A stretch of 10,578 nt of DNA from the NCBI GenBank assembly GCA_030377945.1, contig JAUCGD010000103.1:1-10578 (forward strand). Reading direction: 5' to 3'. The stretch comes from Desulfobacterales bacterium HSG17 (lineage in GTDB: Bacteria > Desulfobacterota > Desulfobacteria > Desulfobacterales > Desulfococcaceae). The notes below the pieces were generated by a model. That model did not search any database and had not been told where the DNA came from. It was given only the letters and a program-made list of their open reading frames with translations. A program made the translations under genes and the position numbers. This document shows, piece after piece, positions 1-5,892 of the stretch. Numbering within the stretch: position 1 is the first letter of the stretch; the number at the start of each line of letters is the position of its first letter.

Positions 1-127
1 GCTGGGGAATAAATCCCCCAGCTACAAGCTAAACCACCCTAAAGGGTGCTGAATAAATAACAAAATATGACTTTAACAGCAGGCTTTAGCCTGGTTCAGC
101 TTGTAGCCTGGAGCTTTAGCTCCAGGC
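1..127. repeat. Cluster of short palindromes (REP-like)
   Basis: Four nested or adjacent inverted repeats lie here. GCTGGGG (1-7) pairs with CCCCAGC (16-22). CACCCT (35-40) pairs with AGGGTG (43-48). AGGC (81-84) pairs with GCCT (89-92) around a TTTA loop. GCCTGGAGC (106-114) pairs perfectly with GCTCCAGGC (119-127), also around TTTA. In addition GCTACAAGCT (21-30) is the exact reverse complement of 98-107, so the whole block can fold as one branched structure. The shared GCTTTAGC core suggests a dispersed repeat family. No transposase is visible, and the element may continue left of the window. The fold is directly visible; the repeat-family assignment is inference. Confidence 0.6.
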
Positions 128-263
128 GGCATGGGTAGATTAATATTTGGCAAATCCCTAAGTGGATAGCCCAATAAGGTAAAGACAAATATCTTCCAAG
201 CAAAACGCCAAAAGAACCCGGTGTTATTTAACCGTCAGATTTCATCGGTCTTACGGTTTTGTT
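128..263. other. Non-coding stretch upstream of the toxin-antitoxin operon
   Basis: I see no convincing gene here on either strand. The only structure noticed is an inverted pair AACCGT (230-235) and ACGGTT (253-258) with a 17-base gap. It ends just upstream of the predicted -35 box at 264 and could be an operator, but this is weak. Confidence 0.4.
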
Positions 264-292
264 TTGACTTTTGCACAGATAATTAATATCAT
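264..292 (+). promoter_or_regulatory. Predicted sigma70-type promoter of the toxin-antitoxin operon
   Basis: TTGACT (264-269) is followed after exactly 17 bases by TATCAT (287-292). Both boxes match the consensus in five of six positions. Transcription would begin near 299, about 40 bases before the antitoxin start at 340. The antitoxin has its own GGAG ribosome site at 329-332, seven bases before the ATG. Small antitoxins often repress such promoters, but no operator is proven here. Confidence 0.6.
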
Positions 293-339
293 TCTTAACA
301 ATTCATTATTTTAAACAATCCGATCAATGGAGACAAAAT

Positions 340-561
340 ATGTCTTTAGCTTATGAAATATCAACAGTTCAGGATAGTATTATTATCAAAGTGCCGCGTA
401 ATATTGCAAATGAAAAAACTCTTGCCAGATTTTTGGATTTTCTGGACATGGAAAACATCAGACAAAAAAGTCAAATGACAAAAGAAAATGCCTTGAAAAT
501 ATCGAAAGATGTTAAACAGGGAGCATGGGAGCAGGTAAAAAACCTGTTTGAAGACAAATAA
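340..561 (+). CDS. Small antitoxin-like protein paired with a PIN toxin
   Basis: This 73-residue protein is the first gene of the operon. Residues about 3-19 look like short beta strands (YEISTVQDSIIIKVPR). Residues 46-70 form a charged amphipathic helix with the pattern MTKENALKISKDVKQGAW, resembling tails of antitoxins that wrap around PIN-domain toxins. The start is set by GGAG at 329-332. The stop TAA shares its last A with the toxin ATG (TAATG), which implies translational coupling and favours a toxin-antitoxin pair. The expected role is to bind and neutralise the downstream ribonuclease and perhaps repress the promoter at 264-292. I do not recognise a named antitoxin family with certainty; the call rests on size, position and the C-terminal helix. 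Confidence 0.65.
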   Translation: MSLAYEISTVQDSIIIKVPRNIANEKTLARFLDFLDMENIRQKSQMTKENALKISKDVKQGAWEQVKNLFEDK

Positions 562-992
562 TGCCAGATTTAAAACCTGTTGTCATTGATACGAATATTC
601 TATTTTCCTCGCTTTTGACCACTCATTCCCGGTTTTCGGAAATTATTATAAATTCAGGCTACTCCTTTTATATTTGTGAATCTGTCATTATTGAACTTTT
701 TAAGCACAAGGAAAGAATTATAAAACTGAGTCGTCTTGATGAAACGGAAGTTGTAAGGCTTTTTTATAAATTACTCCGAATTGTTAATGTTTCAAAAGAG
801 GTTTTGATAGATTCAATAATCCGACAAAAAGCTTATGAATTATGTAAAGATATTGATCCGGCAGATACTCCTCACGTAGCATTGACTTTACATCTTAAAA
901 GACTTTTGTGGACAGGGGATGAAAAATTGAAAAAGGGAATATCGCAAAAAGAATTTTTCGATTTTTTTGATATTGAAACAATAGGGATTTAG
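561..992 (+). CDS. PIN-domain ribonuclease toxin (VapC-like)
   Basis: This 143-residue protein is a single PIN domain, the usual length for VapC-type toxins. The metal-binding acidic residues are in the expected places: Asp10 in VVIDTN, Glu45 in SVIIE, Asp102 in the segment DPADTPHVAL, and Asp120 in TGDEKL near the C-terminus. PIN toxins cleave RNA, often tRNA or rRNA, using Mg2+ or Mn2+ held by this acidic cluster. The DxxDTPHVAL form points to the PIN_2/PilT-like subgroup more than classical VapC, and its substrate cannot be told. It starts at the TAATG overlap with the antitoxin and its stop codon runs into the ribosome site of the next gene. Both genes look more AT-rich than the genes in the right half of the window. 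Confidence 0.8.
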   Translation: MPDLKPVVIDTNILFSSLLTTHSRFSEIIINSGYSFYICESVIIELFKHKERIIKLSRLDETEVVRLFYKLLRIVNVSKEVLIDSIIRQKAYELCKDIDPADTPHVALTLHLKRLLWTGDEKLKKGISQKEFFDFFDIETIGI

Positions 993-1004
993 GAGAAGAT
1001 AACC

Positions 1005-2762
1005 ATGAAAAAACGCATCCTTTACGCAGAAGCCGATTATGAGGCTATGGTAAGAAAAAACGGATATTTTGTTGATAAAACACACTATATTGAGAAACTG
1101 GAGCAGGTTGGAAATCCGGTTTTTCTCCGTCCCAGACGTTTTGGCAAATCCCTGCTCTGCCGGATGCTGGAATGTTACTACAATGTCCTTCAAAAAGATG
1201 AATTTGAGGAACTTTTCGGGCATACATGGATTGGCCGCAATCCTACCCCCTTGCGGAACTCTTTTTTTATCCTGCATCTTGATTTTTCAACTGTTAACCC
1301 TTCGGGAACAGTTGAAGAAATTGAAAAAGATTTTGATATTACCTGCAACCTGAACATGGAACTGGTTGTATCTCTTGGTCGTAAATGGTTTCAGGATAAG
1401 GTGAAAATCGTCCATGAAGAATCTGCTTCTGTAAATCTTAGGCGTATTATCAAGGCCATCCGTGAGCAGCGTCTGCCTTCGCTTTATGTTATTATTGACG
1501 AATACGATAATTTTGCAAATCAGCTTATTGTAGGAAACAAAGATCGTCTGTATTCTCAGCTTATGTCTGATGAGGGCTTTTTCAAAACCTTTTTTAAAAC
1601 CTTAAAAGACGGGAGAAAGACCGGGGCAGTTGCCAATGTTTTTGTTACAGGGGTATTGCCTGTTACAATTGATGAGCTGGCTTCAGGATTTAATATTGCT
1701 TCCTTTATAACATTGCAGCCGATGTTTGAAAACATGCTGGGATTTACCCAGGACGAAGTTTCCGGGCTTCTGGATGAAATCTGGCTTGATAACCAGATTG
1801 ATACAGGAATCCGTAAACAGGTGGAAGCGGTGATTAAGAACCAGTATAACGGGTATCATTTTGTCCATCCTGATGGAGAATCTCTTTATAATTCAACTAT
1901 TCTCATGTTTTTTCTCAACTGGCTCTGCCAGTATAAAACCATTCCAAAACATCTGACAGACGTTAACCTGAAAACCGATATTTCCTGGATACGCCGCCTT
2001 ACGGCCTCAAATCCCAAATTTACTGAAGAATTTGTTGAACAGCTTACCATAAACAACAGCATTCTGTATGATGATGTTTTTCTCATGGAAAAATTTAATA
2101 TGTCCCAGTTTTTTGAAAAGGGTTTTTTCCCGGTTTCCTTTTTCTATCTGGGAATGCTCACAAGGCAGGATGAGTTTTATCTGAAACTGCCAAACCTGAA
2201 CATGCGCAAAATTTTTGTGGAGTATTTTAATGAGATTCATCGCATTGACGTATCAACCCGCTATACGGAAATAATGCAGAGATTTTCAAACGACCTGAAT
2301 CTGCCTGCCCTGTTTGCAGGTTATTGGGAACAATATGTTTCACAGCTCCCGGAGGCTGTATTTCAGCAGGTGAATGAAAATTTTTACCGCACAACATTTT
2401 ATGAATTGTGCAGCCGATATCTTTCCCGCTGGTTTACCTGGAATGTGGAGCGCTCATATCCCCAGGGGCGCACGGATCTGGAGTTTGTTGGTAAATATCA
2501 TGAAACCTTTGCAGAGATTAGAATTGTAATTGAGTTCAAATATTATTCCAATGCGGAATTCAGGAAATTTAAGACATCTATTGAGCAGTTCCAGTTGCAG
2601 GAAGAAGATACAAAACAGATTGACGGTTATATTAAAGGGCTGAAAACAGAATATCCTGAAGCCAGGGTATCGCAGTATGTGATTTATTGTTTTGGGAACC
2701 AGGGGTTTCGAGTTTTTGCTATACCCTGCTCTGAAACTGATACCCAACCCCGGCAACAGTAA
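1005..2762 (+). CDS. AAA-ATPase-like protein with C-terminal PD-(D/E)XK nuclease-like domain
   Basis: This 585-residue protein shows the arrangement of the AAA-ATPase-like (PF09820) plus PD-(D/E)XK superfamily (PF08011, DUF1703) proteins. The N-terminus has the typical FVDKTHYIEKLE segment. A Walker A-like loop RPRRFGKS lies at 42-49, a Walker B motif YVIIDEYDN at 161-169 (Asp165, Glu166), and a sensor-like FVTGVLP at about 213-219. The C-terminal part carries a nuclease-like signature: Asp491 in RTDLEF, then Glu510 and Lys512 in VIEFKYY. The length is normal for the family, so it looks intact. AGGAGAAG (991-998) overlaps the toxin stop, and the ATG follows at 1005, so it belongs to the toxin-antitoxin operon. 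Such genes are often multiplied within one genome. Their role is not established; a nucleic-acid-acting or defence role is inference. Confidence 0.85.
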   Translation: MKKRILYAEADYEAMVRKNGYFVDKTHYIEKLEQVGNPVFLRPRRFGKSLLCRMLECYYNVLQKDEFEELFGHTWIGRNPTPLRNSFFILHLDFSTVNPSGTVEEIEKDFDITCNLNMELVVSLGRKWFQDKVKIVHEESASVNLRRIIKAIREQRLPSLYVIIDEYDNFANQLIVGNKDRLYSQLMSDEGFFKTFFKTLKDGRKTGAVANVFVTGVLPVTIDELASGFNIASFITLQPMFENMLGFTQDEVSGLLDEIWLDNQIDTGIRKQVEAVIKNQYNGYHFVHPDGESLYNSTILMFFLNWLCQYKTIPKHLTDVNLKTDISWIRRLTASNPKFTEEFVEQLTINNSILYDDVFLMEKFNMSQFFEKGFFPVSFFYLGMLTRQDEFYLKLPNLNMRKIFVEYFNEIHRIDVSTRYTEIMQRFSNDLNLPALFAGYWEQYVSQLPEAVFQQVNENFYRTTFYELCSRYLSRWFTWNVERSYPQGRTDLEFVGKYHETFAEIRIVIEFKYYSNAEFRKFKTSIEQFQLQEEDTKQIDGYIKGLKTEYPEARVSQYVIYCFGNQGFRVFAIPCSETDTQPRQQ

Positions 2763-3426
2763 CAATATACTCAGGATTTGTTACATCTGCTTCAATCTTT
2801 TTCCTCAACCTCTGCACCTGAACATCCAAAGCCCTGCTGTGCTGGTAAAGCTGGGAATCACGCCATATCTGATCCTGGATAAATTCCCTTGAAAGAACTT
2901 CATCCTGGTAGTTTAAGAATAATTGAAGCAGTTCAAATTCTGTTTTGGTAAGCTTAAATTCTTCATTTCTTTTCCTGACGGTTCTGGATTTGAAATCAAT
3001 AAAAAGATCTCTTATTTTGCAGCTGCCTTTTATCAGGCTTTTTTCAGCGCGTTTTAAGATAGCTTTTATTCTTGCAGACAGTTCAAGAAAGTTAAAAGGT
3101 TTGACCACATAGTCATCAGCACCGCATTCCAGACCCAGCACCTTGTCTGAAAGCCCGTCCCTGGCTGTGAGCATTATTATGGGAAAATCAAATTCCCGCC
3201 TTATGATCTGACAGGCTTTTACCCCGTCAATATCAGGCAGATTTAGATCAAGAATGATAAGATCAGGGCGGTGATTCCTTACCAGATCAAGCCCGGTCCG
3301 GCCATCACAGGCAGACAGGGTATCATAACCATCCAGTTCCAGGTTTCCCTTTATGGTCTGGACAATGTCTTTGTCATCATCAATGACCAGGATGGTATAT
3401 TTTGATTTTCGGGCTTTATTTTTCAT
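2719..3426 (-). CDS. OmpR-family response regulator
   Basis: This is a 235-residue two-component transcription factor. The receiver domain (about 10-125) has the acidic pair Asp16-Asp17, the phosphorylation site Asp60 in LIILDLNLP, Thr87 and the conserved Lys109 in VVKPF. The DNA-binding winged helix (about 138-234) shows LTKTEFELLQLF, then ALDVQVQRLRKKIE and the usual final GVGYQF. It is full length with all key residues, so it should be phosphorylated by a histidine kinase, but none is in the window. There is no clear ribosome site before the ATG; a TATAAT lies only nine bases upstream. Its last 44 bases overlap the end of the convergent ATPase-like gene. Target genes cannot be told from the sequence. 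Confidence 0.93.
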   Translation of the reverse strand: MKNKARKSKYTILVIDDDKDIVQTIKGNLELDGYDTLSACDGRTGLDLVRNHRPDLIILDLNLPDIDGVKACQIIRREFDFPIIMLTARDGLSDKVLGLECGADDYVVKPFNFLELSARIKAILKRAEKSLIKGSCKIRDLFIDFKSRTVRKRNEEFKLTKTEFELLQLFLNYQDEVLSREFIQDQIWRDSQLYQHSRALDVQVQRLRKKIEADVTNPEYIVTVAGVGYQFQSRV

Positions 3427-3435
3427 TGTATGGGA

Positions 3436-3441
3436 ATTATA
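3436..3441 (-). promoter_or_regulatory. Candidate -10 box for the response regulator
   Basis: On the minus strand a perfect TATAAT lies here, nine bases before the start codon at 3426. Transcription would begin about three bases before the ATG, giving a nearly leaderless message and explaining the missing ribosome site. No good -35 box is present at 16-18 bases upstream; that position falls inside the inverted repeat. This is therefore tentative. Confidence 0.3.
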
Positions 3442-3459
3442 AAAATTATTTTTTTAGTG

Positions 3460-3521
3460 AACCACGAATAACACGAATTAAGAATTTCAGTATATTCGTG
3501 TTATTTGTGTTATTCGTGGTT
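3460..3521. repeat. Inverted repeat of the AACCACGAATAACAC type
   Basis: AACCACGAATAACAC (3460-3474) is the exact reverse complement of 3507-3521. The stem extends to 3478/3503 with one G-U pair. The core GTGTTATT also recurs at 3498-3505, so the right arm holds one and a half copies. Repeats of this type occur between genes in several phyla (from general knowledge). Here it lies between the response regulator and the exported protein, and the stop codon TAA of the latter (3510-3512) is inside the right arm. Confidence 0.75.
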
Positions 3522-3530
3522 TTGTTTTTT
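3460..3530 (+). terminator. Possible intrinsic terminator on the + strand
   Basis: Read on the + strand, the strong hairpin at 3460-3521 is followed directly by a T-rich tract (TTTGTTTTTTT to about 3531). This is the form of a rho-independent terminator. Its only upstream + strand operon ends at 2762, so it could stop transcripts that run on through the response regulator in antisense. The minus-strand side has no immediate T tract. Confidence 0.35.
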
Positions 3531-4139
3531 TCTGGCTTTAATCAGTTTCAGTACAGGTTCGGAAGAAATAATATAGTAAATACTTCCGCCTTTATTATCA
3601 TTATTATTTTTCAATTCCATTATTTTTTTACTGCTGTTTAGTTTTACAGTTGCCAAAATATGCAGTTGCTTTTTATTTTCTTTAATACTGCTAAATTCTT
3701 TTTCGGAAATCCTGCCCTTATTGCCATATGCCCAGTATATGATCTTATCGTGGGCCATTACAGTGGGATCGCCAAAAATATAAAAAAGATTTCCCACAAT
3801 TTCCTGCATCTTTTTTGAAGACAGATTGTCATATTGCTCGTATAAAATAATAACCCTGTGTGATAATTTGTCTGCAACAATATAAAAATTTTTATCTTTG
3901 AATTTATAGGTTCCTGTGGCAGAATCCGGGGTATTATCATTGACAATATTTTGGGCGGCCATCTTTTCCTGGTTTTGGGATAATGCTTTTCCCAGTGTAT
4001 AACCTTCAAGTGTGATATTAAGCTTTTCAACCTGATCAAGGAGGTCGGTTAATTCATCAGCACGGGAAACAGCAGTACTTGAGAGAATAAGAAATATTGC
4101 TGGAATAAGGAATAGGATTGATTTCATAATTTTGCACAT
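3510..4139 (-). CDS. Exported protein of unknown function
   Basis: I do not recognise this 209-residue protein. It has a clear N-terminal signal peptide: a basic MCKIMKS start, a hydrophobic core LFLIPAIFLILSSTAV, and a likely cut after SRA (residue 27). A lipobox is not evident. The mature part has a short helical, coiled-coil-prone segment (DELTDLLDQVEKL) and then alternating beta-rich stretches (FYIVADK, RVIILYEQ, IIYWAYG, HILATVKL). No cysteine remains after cleavage, so it is not a cytochrome. The start could be Met1 (4139) or Met5 (4127); neither has a clear ribosome site. The last codons and stop come from the inverted repeat at 3460-3521, so the natural C-terminus may have been changed. 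It is AT-rich and flanked by repeats on both sides. Confidence 0.6.
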   Translation of the reverse strand: MCKIMKSILFLIPAIFLILSSTAVSRADELTDLLDQVEKLNITLEGYTLGKALSQNQEKMAAQNIVNDNTPDSATGTYKFKDKNFYIVADKLSHRVIILYEQYDNLSSKKMQEIVGNLFYIFGDPTVMAHDKIIYWAYGNKGRISEKEFSSIKENKKQLHILATVKLNSSKKIMELKNNNDNKGGSIYYIISSEPVLKLIKARKKQNHE

Positions 4140-4147
4140 TTTTTAAG

Positions 4148-4219
4148 GTAGGGGCAGGCAGGCCCCTGTGCCTGCCCTTTTGATTGCTAAGGGGGCAACC
4201 ACAGGGGGATTGCCCCTAC
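4148..4219. repeat. Palindromic intergenic repeat (GTAGGGGCA...TGCCCCTAC)
   Basis: GTAGGGGCA (4148-4156) and TGCCCCTAC (4211-4219) are exact reverse complements that bound a 72-base element. Inside are two hairpins: GGGCAGGCA (4152-4160) with TGCCTGCCC (4169-4177), and GGGGCAA (4192-4198) with TTGCCCC (4210-4216). This is a known style of dispersed bacterial repeat. It fills nearly the whole gap after the HAO-family gene and could act as an RNA stabiliser or weak transcription stop. There is no minus-strand T tract, so it is not a standard intrinsic terminator for that operon. Confidence 0.65.
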
Positions 4220-4230
4220 AAATAACAATT

Positions 4231-5865
4231 CTACTGATTATACCGCATTTTCTGTTCTTCTTCAATAAGCTTCATAGTCTCGGCACTTCCGCCTGTTCGT
4301 ATCCAGAGATGTTCCGGCTTTGCCAGCATATCAGCTATAAGTTTCTTATATTTTTCACCCTGGCCTGCATGGTCTGCCAGTTCCTGGACTTCTGGCAGGA
4401 ACTCCTGATAGAAATTCCGGGAAATTTCATACAACCCGTGCCAGTGGGTATAATCCGGGGCGTGCATAGCTGCTGCCATCCTTGCTCTTCGTCCTTCATG
4501 ATGCCAGATTTCAAACCAGGTATAGCCGAGCTTGTTTTGAAATCCTGAGTTTTCCCAGATACCGTCTTTTTTCAATTCACTTACAAGGGCAACACCCGGT
4601 TTTGCAAATTTATCATTGTAAAGCATAACCAGTTCATCAAACTGGCTGTAAAAATCTTTAATCTGGTTAATACCGTGGCAGGATTTACACATCTCCTGCA
4701 TTTTTTCTCTTCTCTGTTTCCAGGAGGTTACGGATTTAATGGTTTTTTCAGCAACAACCTTTTTAAGTTTATCACCTTCCCTGACATAGGTTTTAGCTTT
4801 GGTTTTCTGGCCTGCACGGGGAGGTATATCACCTGTGATGTCAGCAACAGTATCATCTGTAAAAACAACCCTGTTTAATTTTGAAGATACGGGCGCACGA
4901 AGATTCCATGAAAGCCTGTCTCCCACATTGTGGCTGTTGGGTGCCACAGAGCCGTTAAGTTTGACATAGGAACCCATATGACAGGTGGAGCAGGTTGGGG
5001 CTGTGTAGTAATCATCTCCCAGTACCCATTTCCCGTCTTTCATTATATTCATTGCTCCCTGTCCCTGTTCCCTGGAAGCTGTAAAAAAGGCAATGCCGTG
5101 TTTTGATTCTTCGTAAATCTCCTTTTGGGGATGATCAGGACCAAGATGGCATTTACCGCAATTCTCAGGCTGCCTTGCCGTACTTGCTTTAAAAGAATGT
5201 TTTGGGTGACATGCAATACAGACTCCTTTACTTCCGTCAGGATTTATCCTGCCTATGCCCGTATTAGGCCATGTTTTAAAATCCATCTGGGGTGCATCAG
5301 TTTTTGAGCGGAGGGGCTTTCCGTCCTTATCCCGTTTTAAAGCAACAACAGAACCGTGGCACTGCCAGCAGCCGCTGTGCATATTTGCCTTATTGCCTGG
5401 CATACCGCCTACAACCTCAGCAAGCATATTATCCAGGGAAGCCATAATCTCCCCGGCAGTGGCATGATGGGAAACACCCATCTGCTTTGCTTCAGGTTCA
5501 TGGCATTTTGCACAGTCATTGGGAGTAAGGATGGCTTTGATAAAAGCTCCTTCGTGCATATATCCCATTTCATCACCTTGTTCAGCGGCATGACAGGTAT
5601 AGCATCCAACCTGTCCTTCTTTGGCTGCTGCATGGGGTGAGTTTTCCCACTGCAAAACAAGGGATTTATTTTCCTTAAGATGGCAGGTAATACATTTTTT
5701 TTCGATTTCCTTGTTCTTGGGATTTTTAACATCAAAGGATTCCTGGGTTAATGCCAGTGCTGTTCCTGATGCAAATATCACCATTAATAAAACCATACAC
5801 GCCTTTTTAATCCCTATCCATTTGATCTGTAAGCCTTTGATCTGTAACCATTTGATCTGTAACAT
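4231..5865 (-). CDS. Octaheme c-type cytochrome of the hydroxylamine oxidoreductase (HAO) family
   Basis: This 544-residue periplasmic protein has eight CxxCH heme sites, starting at Cys58, 88, 118, 166, 216, 236, 292 and 393. The spacing fits the HAO family rather than NrfA or tetrathionate reductase. After heme 6 comes GPDHPQKEIY, where Asp244-His245 look like the catalytic Asp-His pair of HAO. Near the end, HAPDYTHWHG carries Tyr472, a candidate for the tyrosine that cross-links the P460 heme (heme 4, Cys166) in true HAO; an alignment is needed to confirm it. Family members oxidise hydroxylamine or hydrazine, or reduce nitrite or hydroxylamine. With a quinone-type NrfD partner, reductive use is plausible. 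The start has a strong AGGAGG site five bases upstream. The signal peptide core is about 22-38, preceded by an odd repeated N-terminus. Confidence 0.88.
   Translation of the reverse strand: MLQIKWLQIKGLQIKWIGIKKACMVLLMVIFASGTALALTQESFDVKNPKNKEIEKKCITCHLKENKSLVLQWENSPHAAAKEGQVGCYTCHAAEQGDEMGYMHEGAFIKAILTPNDCAKCHEPEAKQMGVSHHATAGEIMASLDNMLAEVVGGMPGNKANMHSGCWQCHGSVVALKRDKDGKPLRSKTDAPQMDFKTWPNTGIGRINPDGSKGVCIACHPKHSFKASTARQPENCGKCHLGPDHPQKEIYEESKHGIAFFTASREQGQGAMNIMKDGKWVLGDDYYTAPTCSTCHMGSYVKLNGSVAPNSHNVGDRLSWNLRAPVSSKLNRVVFTDDTVADITGDIPPRAGQKTKAKTYVREGDKLKKVVAEKTIKSVTSWKQRREKMQEMCKSCHGINQIKDFYSQFDELVMLYNDKFAKPGVALVSELKKDGIWENSGFQNKLGYTWFEIWHHEGRRARMAAAMHAPDYTHWHGLYEISRNFYQEFLPEVQELADHAGQGEKYKKLIADMLAKPEHLWIRTGGSAETMKLIEEEQKMRYNQ
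5818..5862 (-). repeat. Three tandem 15-bp repeats at the start of the octaheme cytochrome gene
   Basis: Codons 2-16 consist of three copies of TTACAGATCAAATGG, with the middle copy ending GGC. They encode LQIKW, LQIKG and LQIKW, followed by a divergent IGIKK. Because the unit is five codons, gain or loss of copies would keep the frame and only change the length of the basic region before the signal-peptide core. Confidence 0.85.
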
Positions 5866-5870
5866 CGTTC

Positions 5871-5877
5871 TCCTCCT
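5871..5877 (-). promoter_or_regulatory. Strong ribosome binding site of the octaheme cytochrome
   Basis: On the minus strand AGGAGGA lies five bases before the ATG at 5865. It fixes the start ahead of the repeated LQIKW codons, rather than at the internal Met24. It sits in the 27-base gap after the NrfD-like gene. Confidence 0.75.
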
Positions 5878-5892
5878 TTTGTAACAAGCCTG

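Noticed and set aside
561..575. The same MPDLK start in the PIN toxin and the ketosynthase
   Set aside because: The match is five residues with different codons and start codons; it is coincidence.
888..1353. Several 60-130 codon frames on both strands over the start of the ATPase-like gene
   Set aside because: They lie inside the PIN and ATPase-like genes, whose motifs are clear, and show no domain, signal peptide or ribosome site of their own.
3402..3641. A + strand reading frame of 79 codons rich in FVLFVLFVV
   Set aside because: It is the translation of the AACCACGAATAACAC inverted repeat and the antisense of two real genes; such frames are a known false call from this repeat type.
4148..4219. 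The double hairpin as a rho-independent terminator for the HAO-type operon
   Set aside because: No T tract follows either hairpin on the minus strand; only a short TTTT follows the first hairpin on the + strand.
5818..5862. Short repeated units as a possible CRISPR fragment
   Set aside because: The units are 15 bp and directly adjacent with no spacers, and they lie inside a coding region.
4231..5865. Octaheme cytochrome as pentaheme NrfA or as octaheme tetrathionate reductase
   Set aside because: NrfA has five hemes with a CxxCK site, absent here. The GPDHPQ segment and the DYTHWHG region fit the HAO family better than tetrathionate reductase, though only an alignment can settle this.
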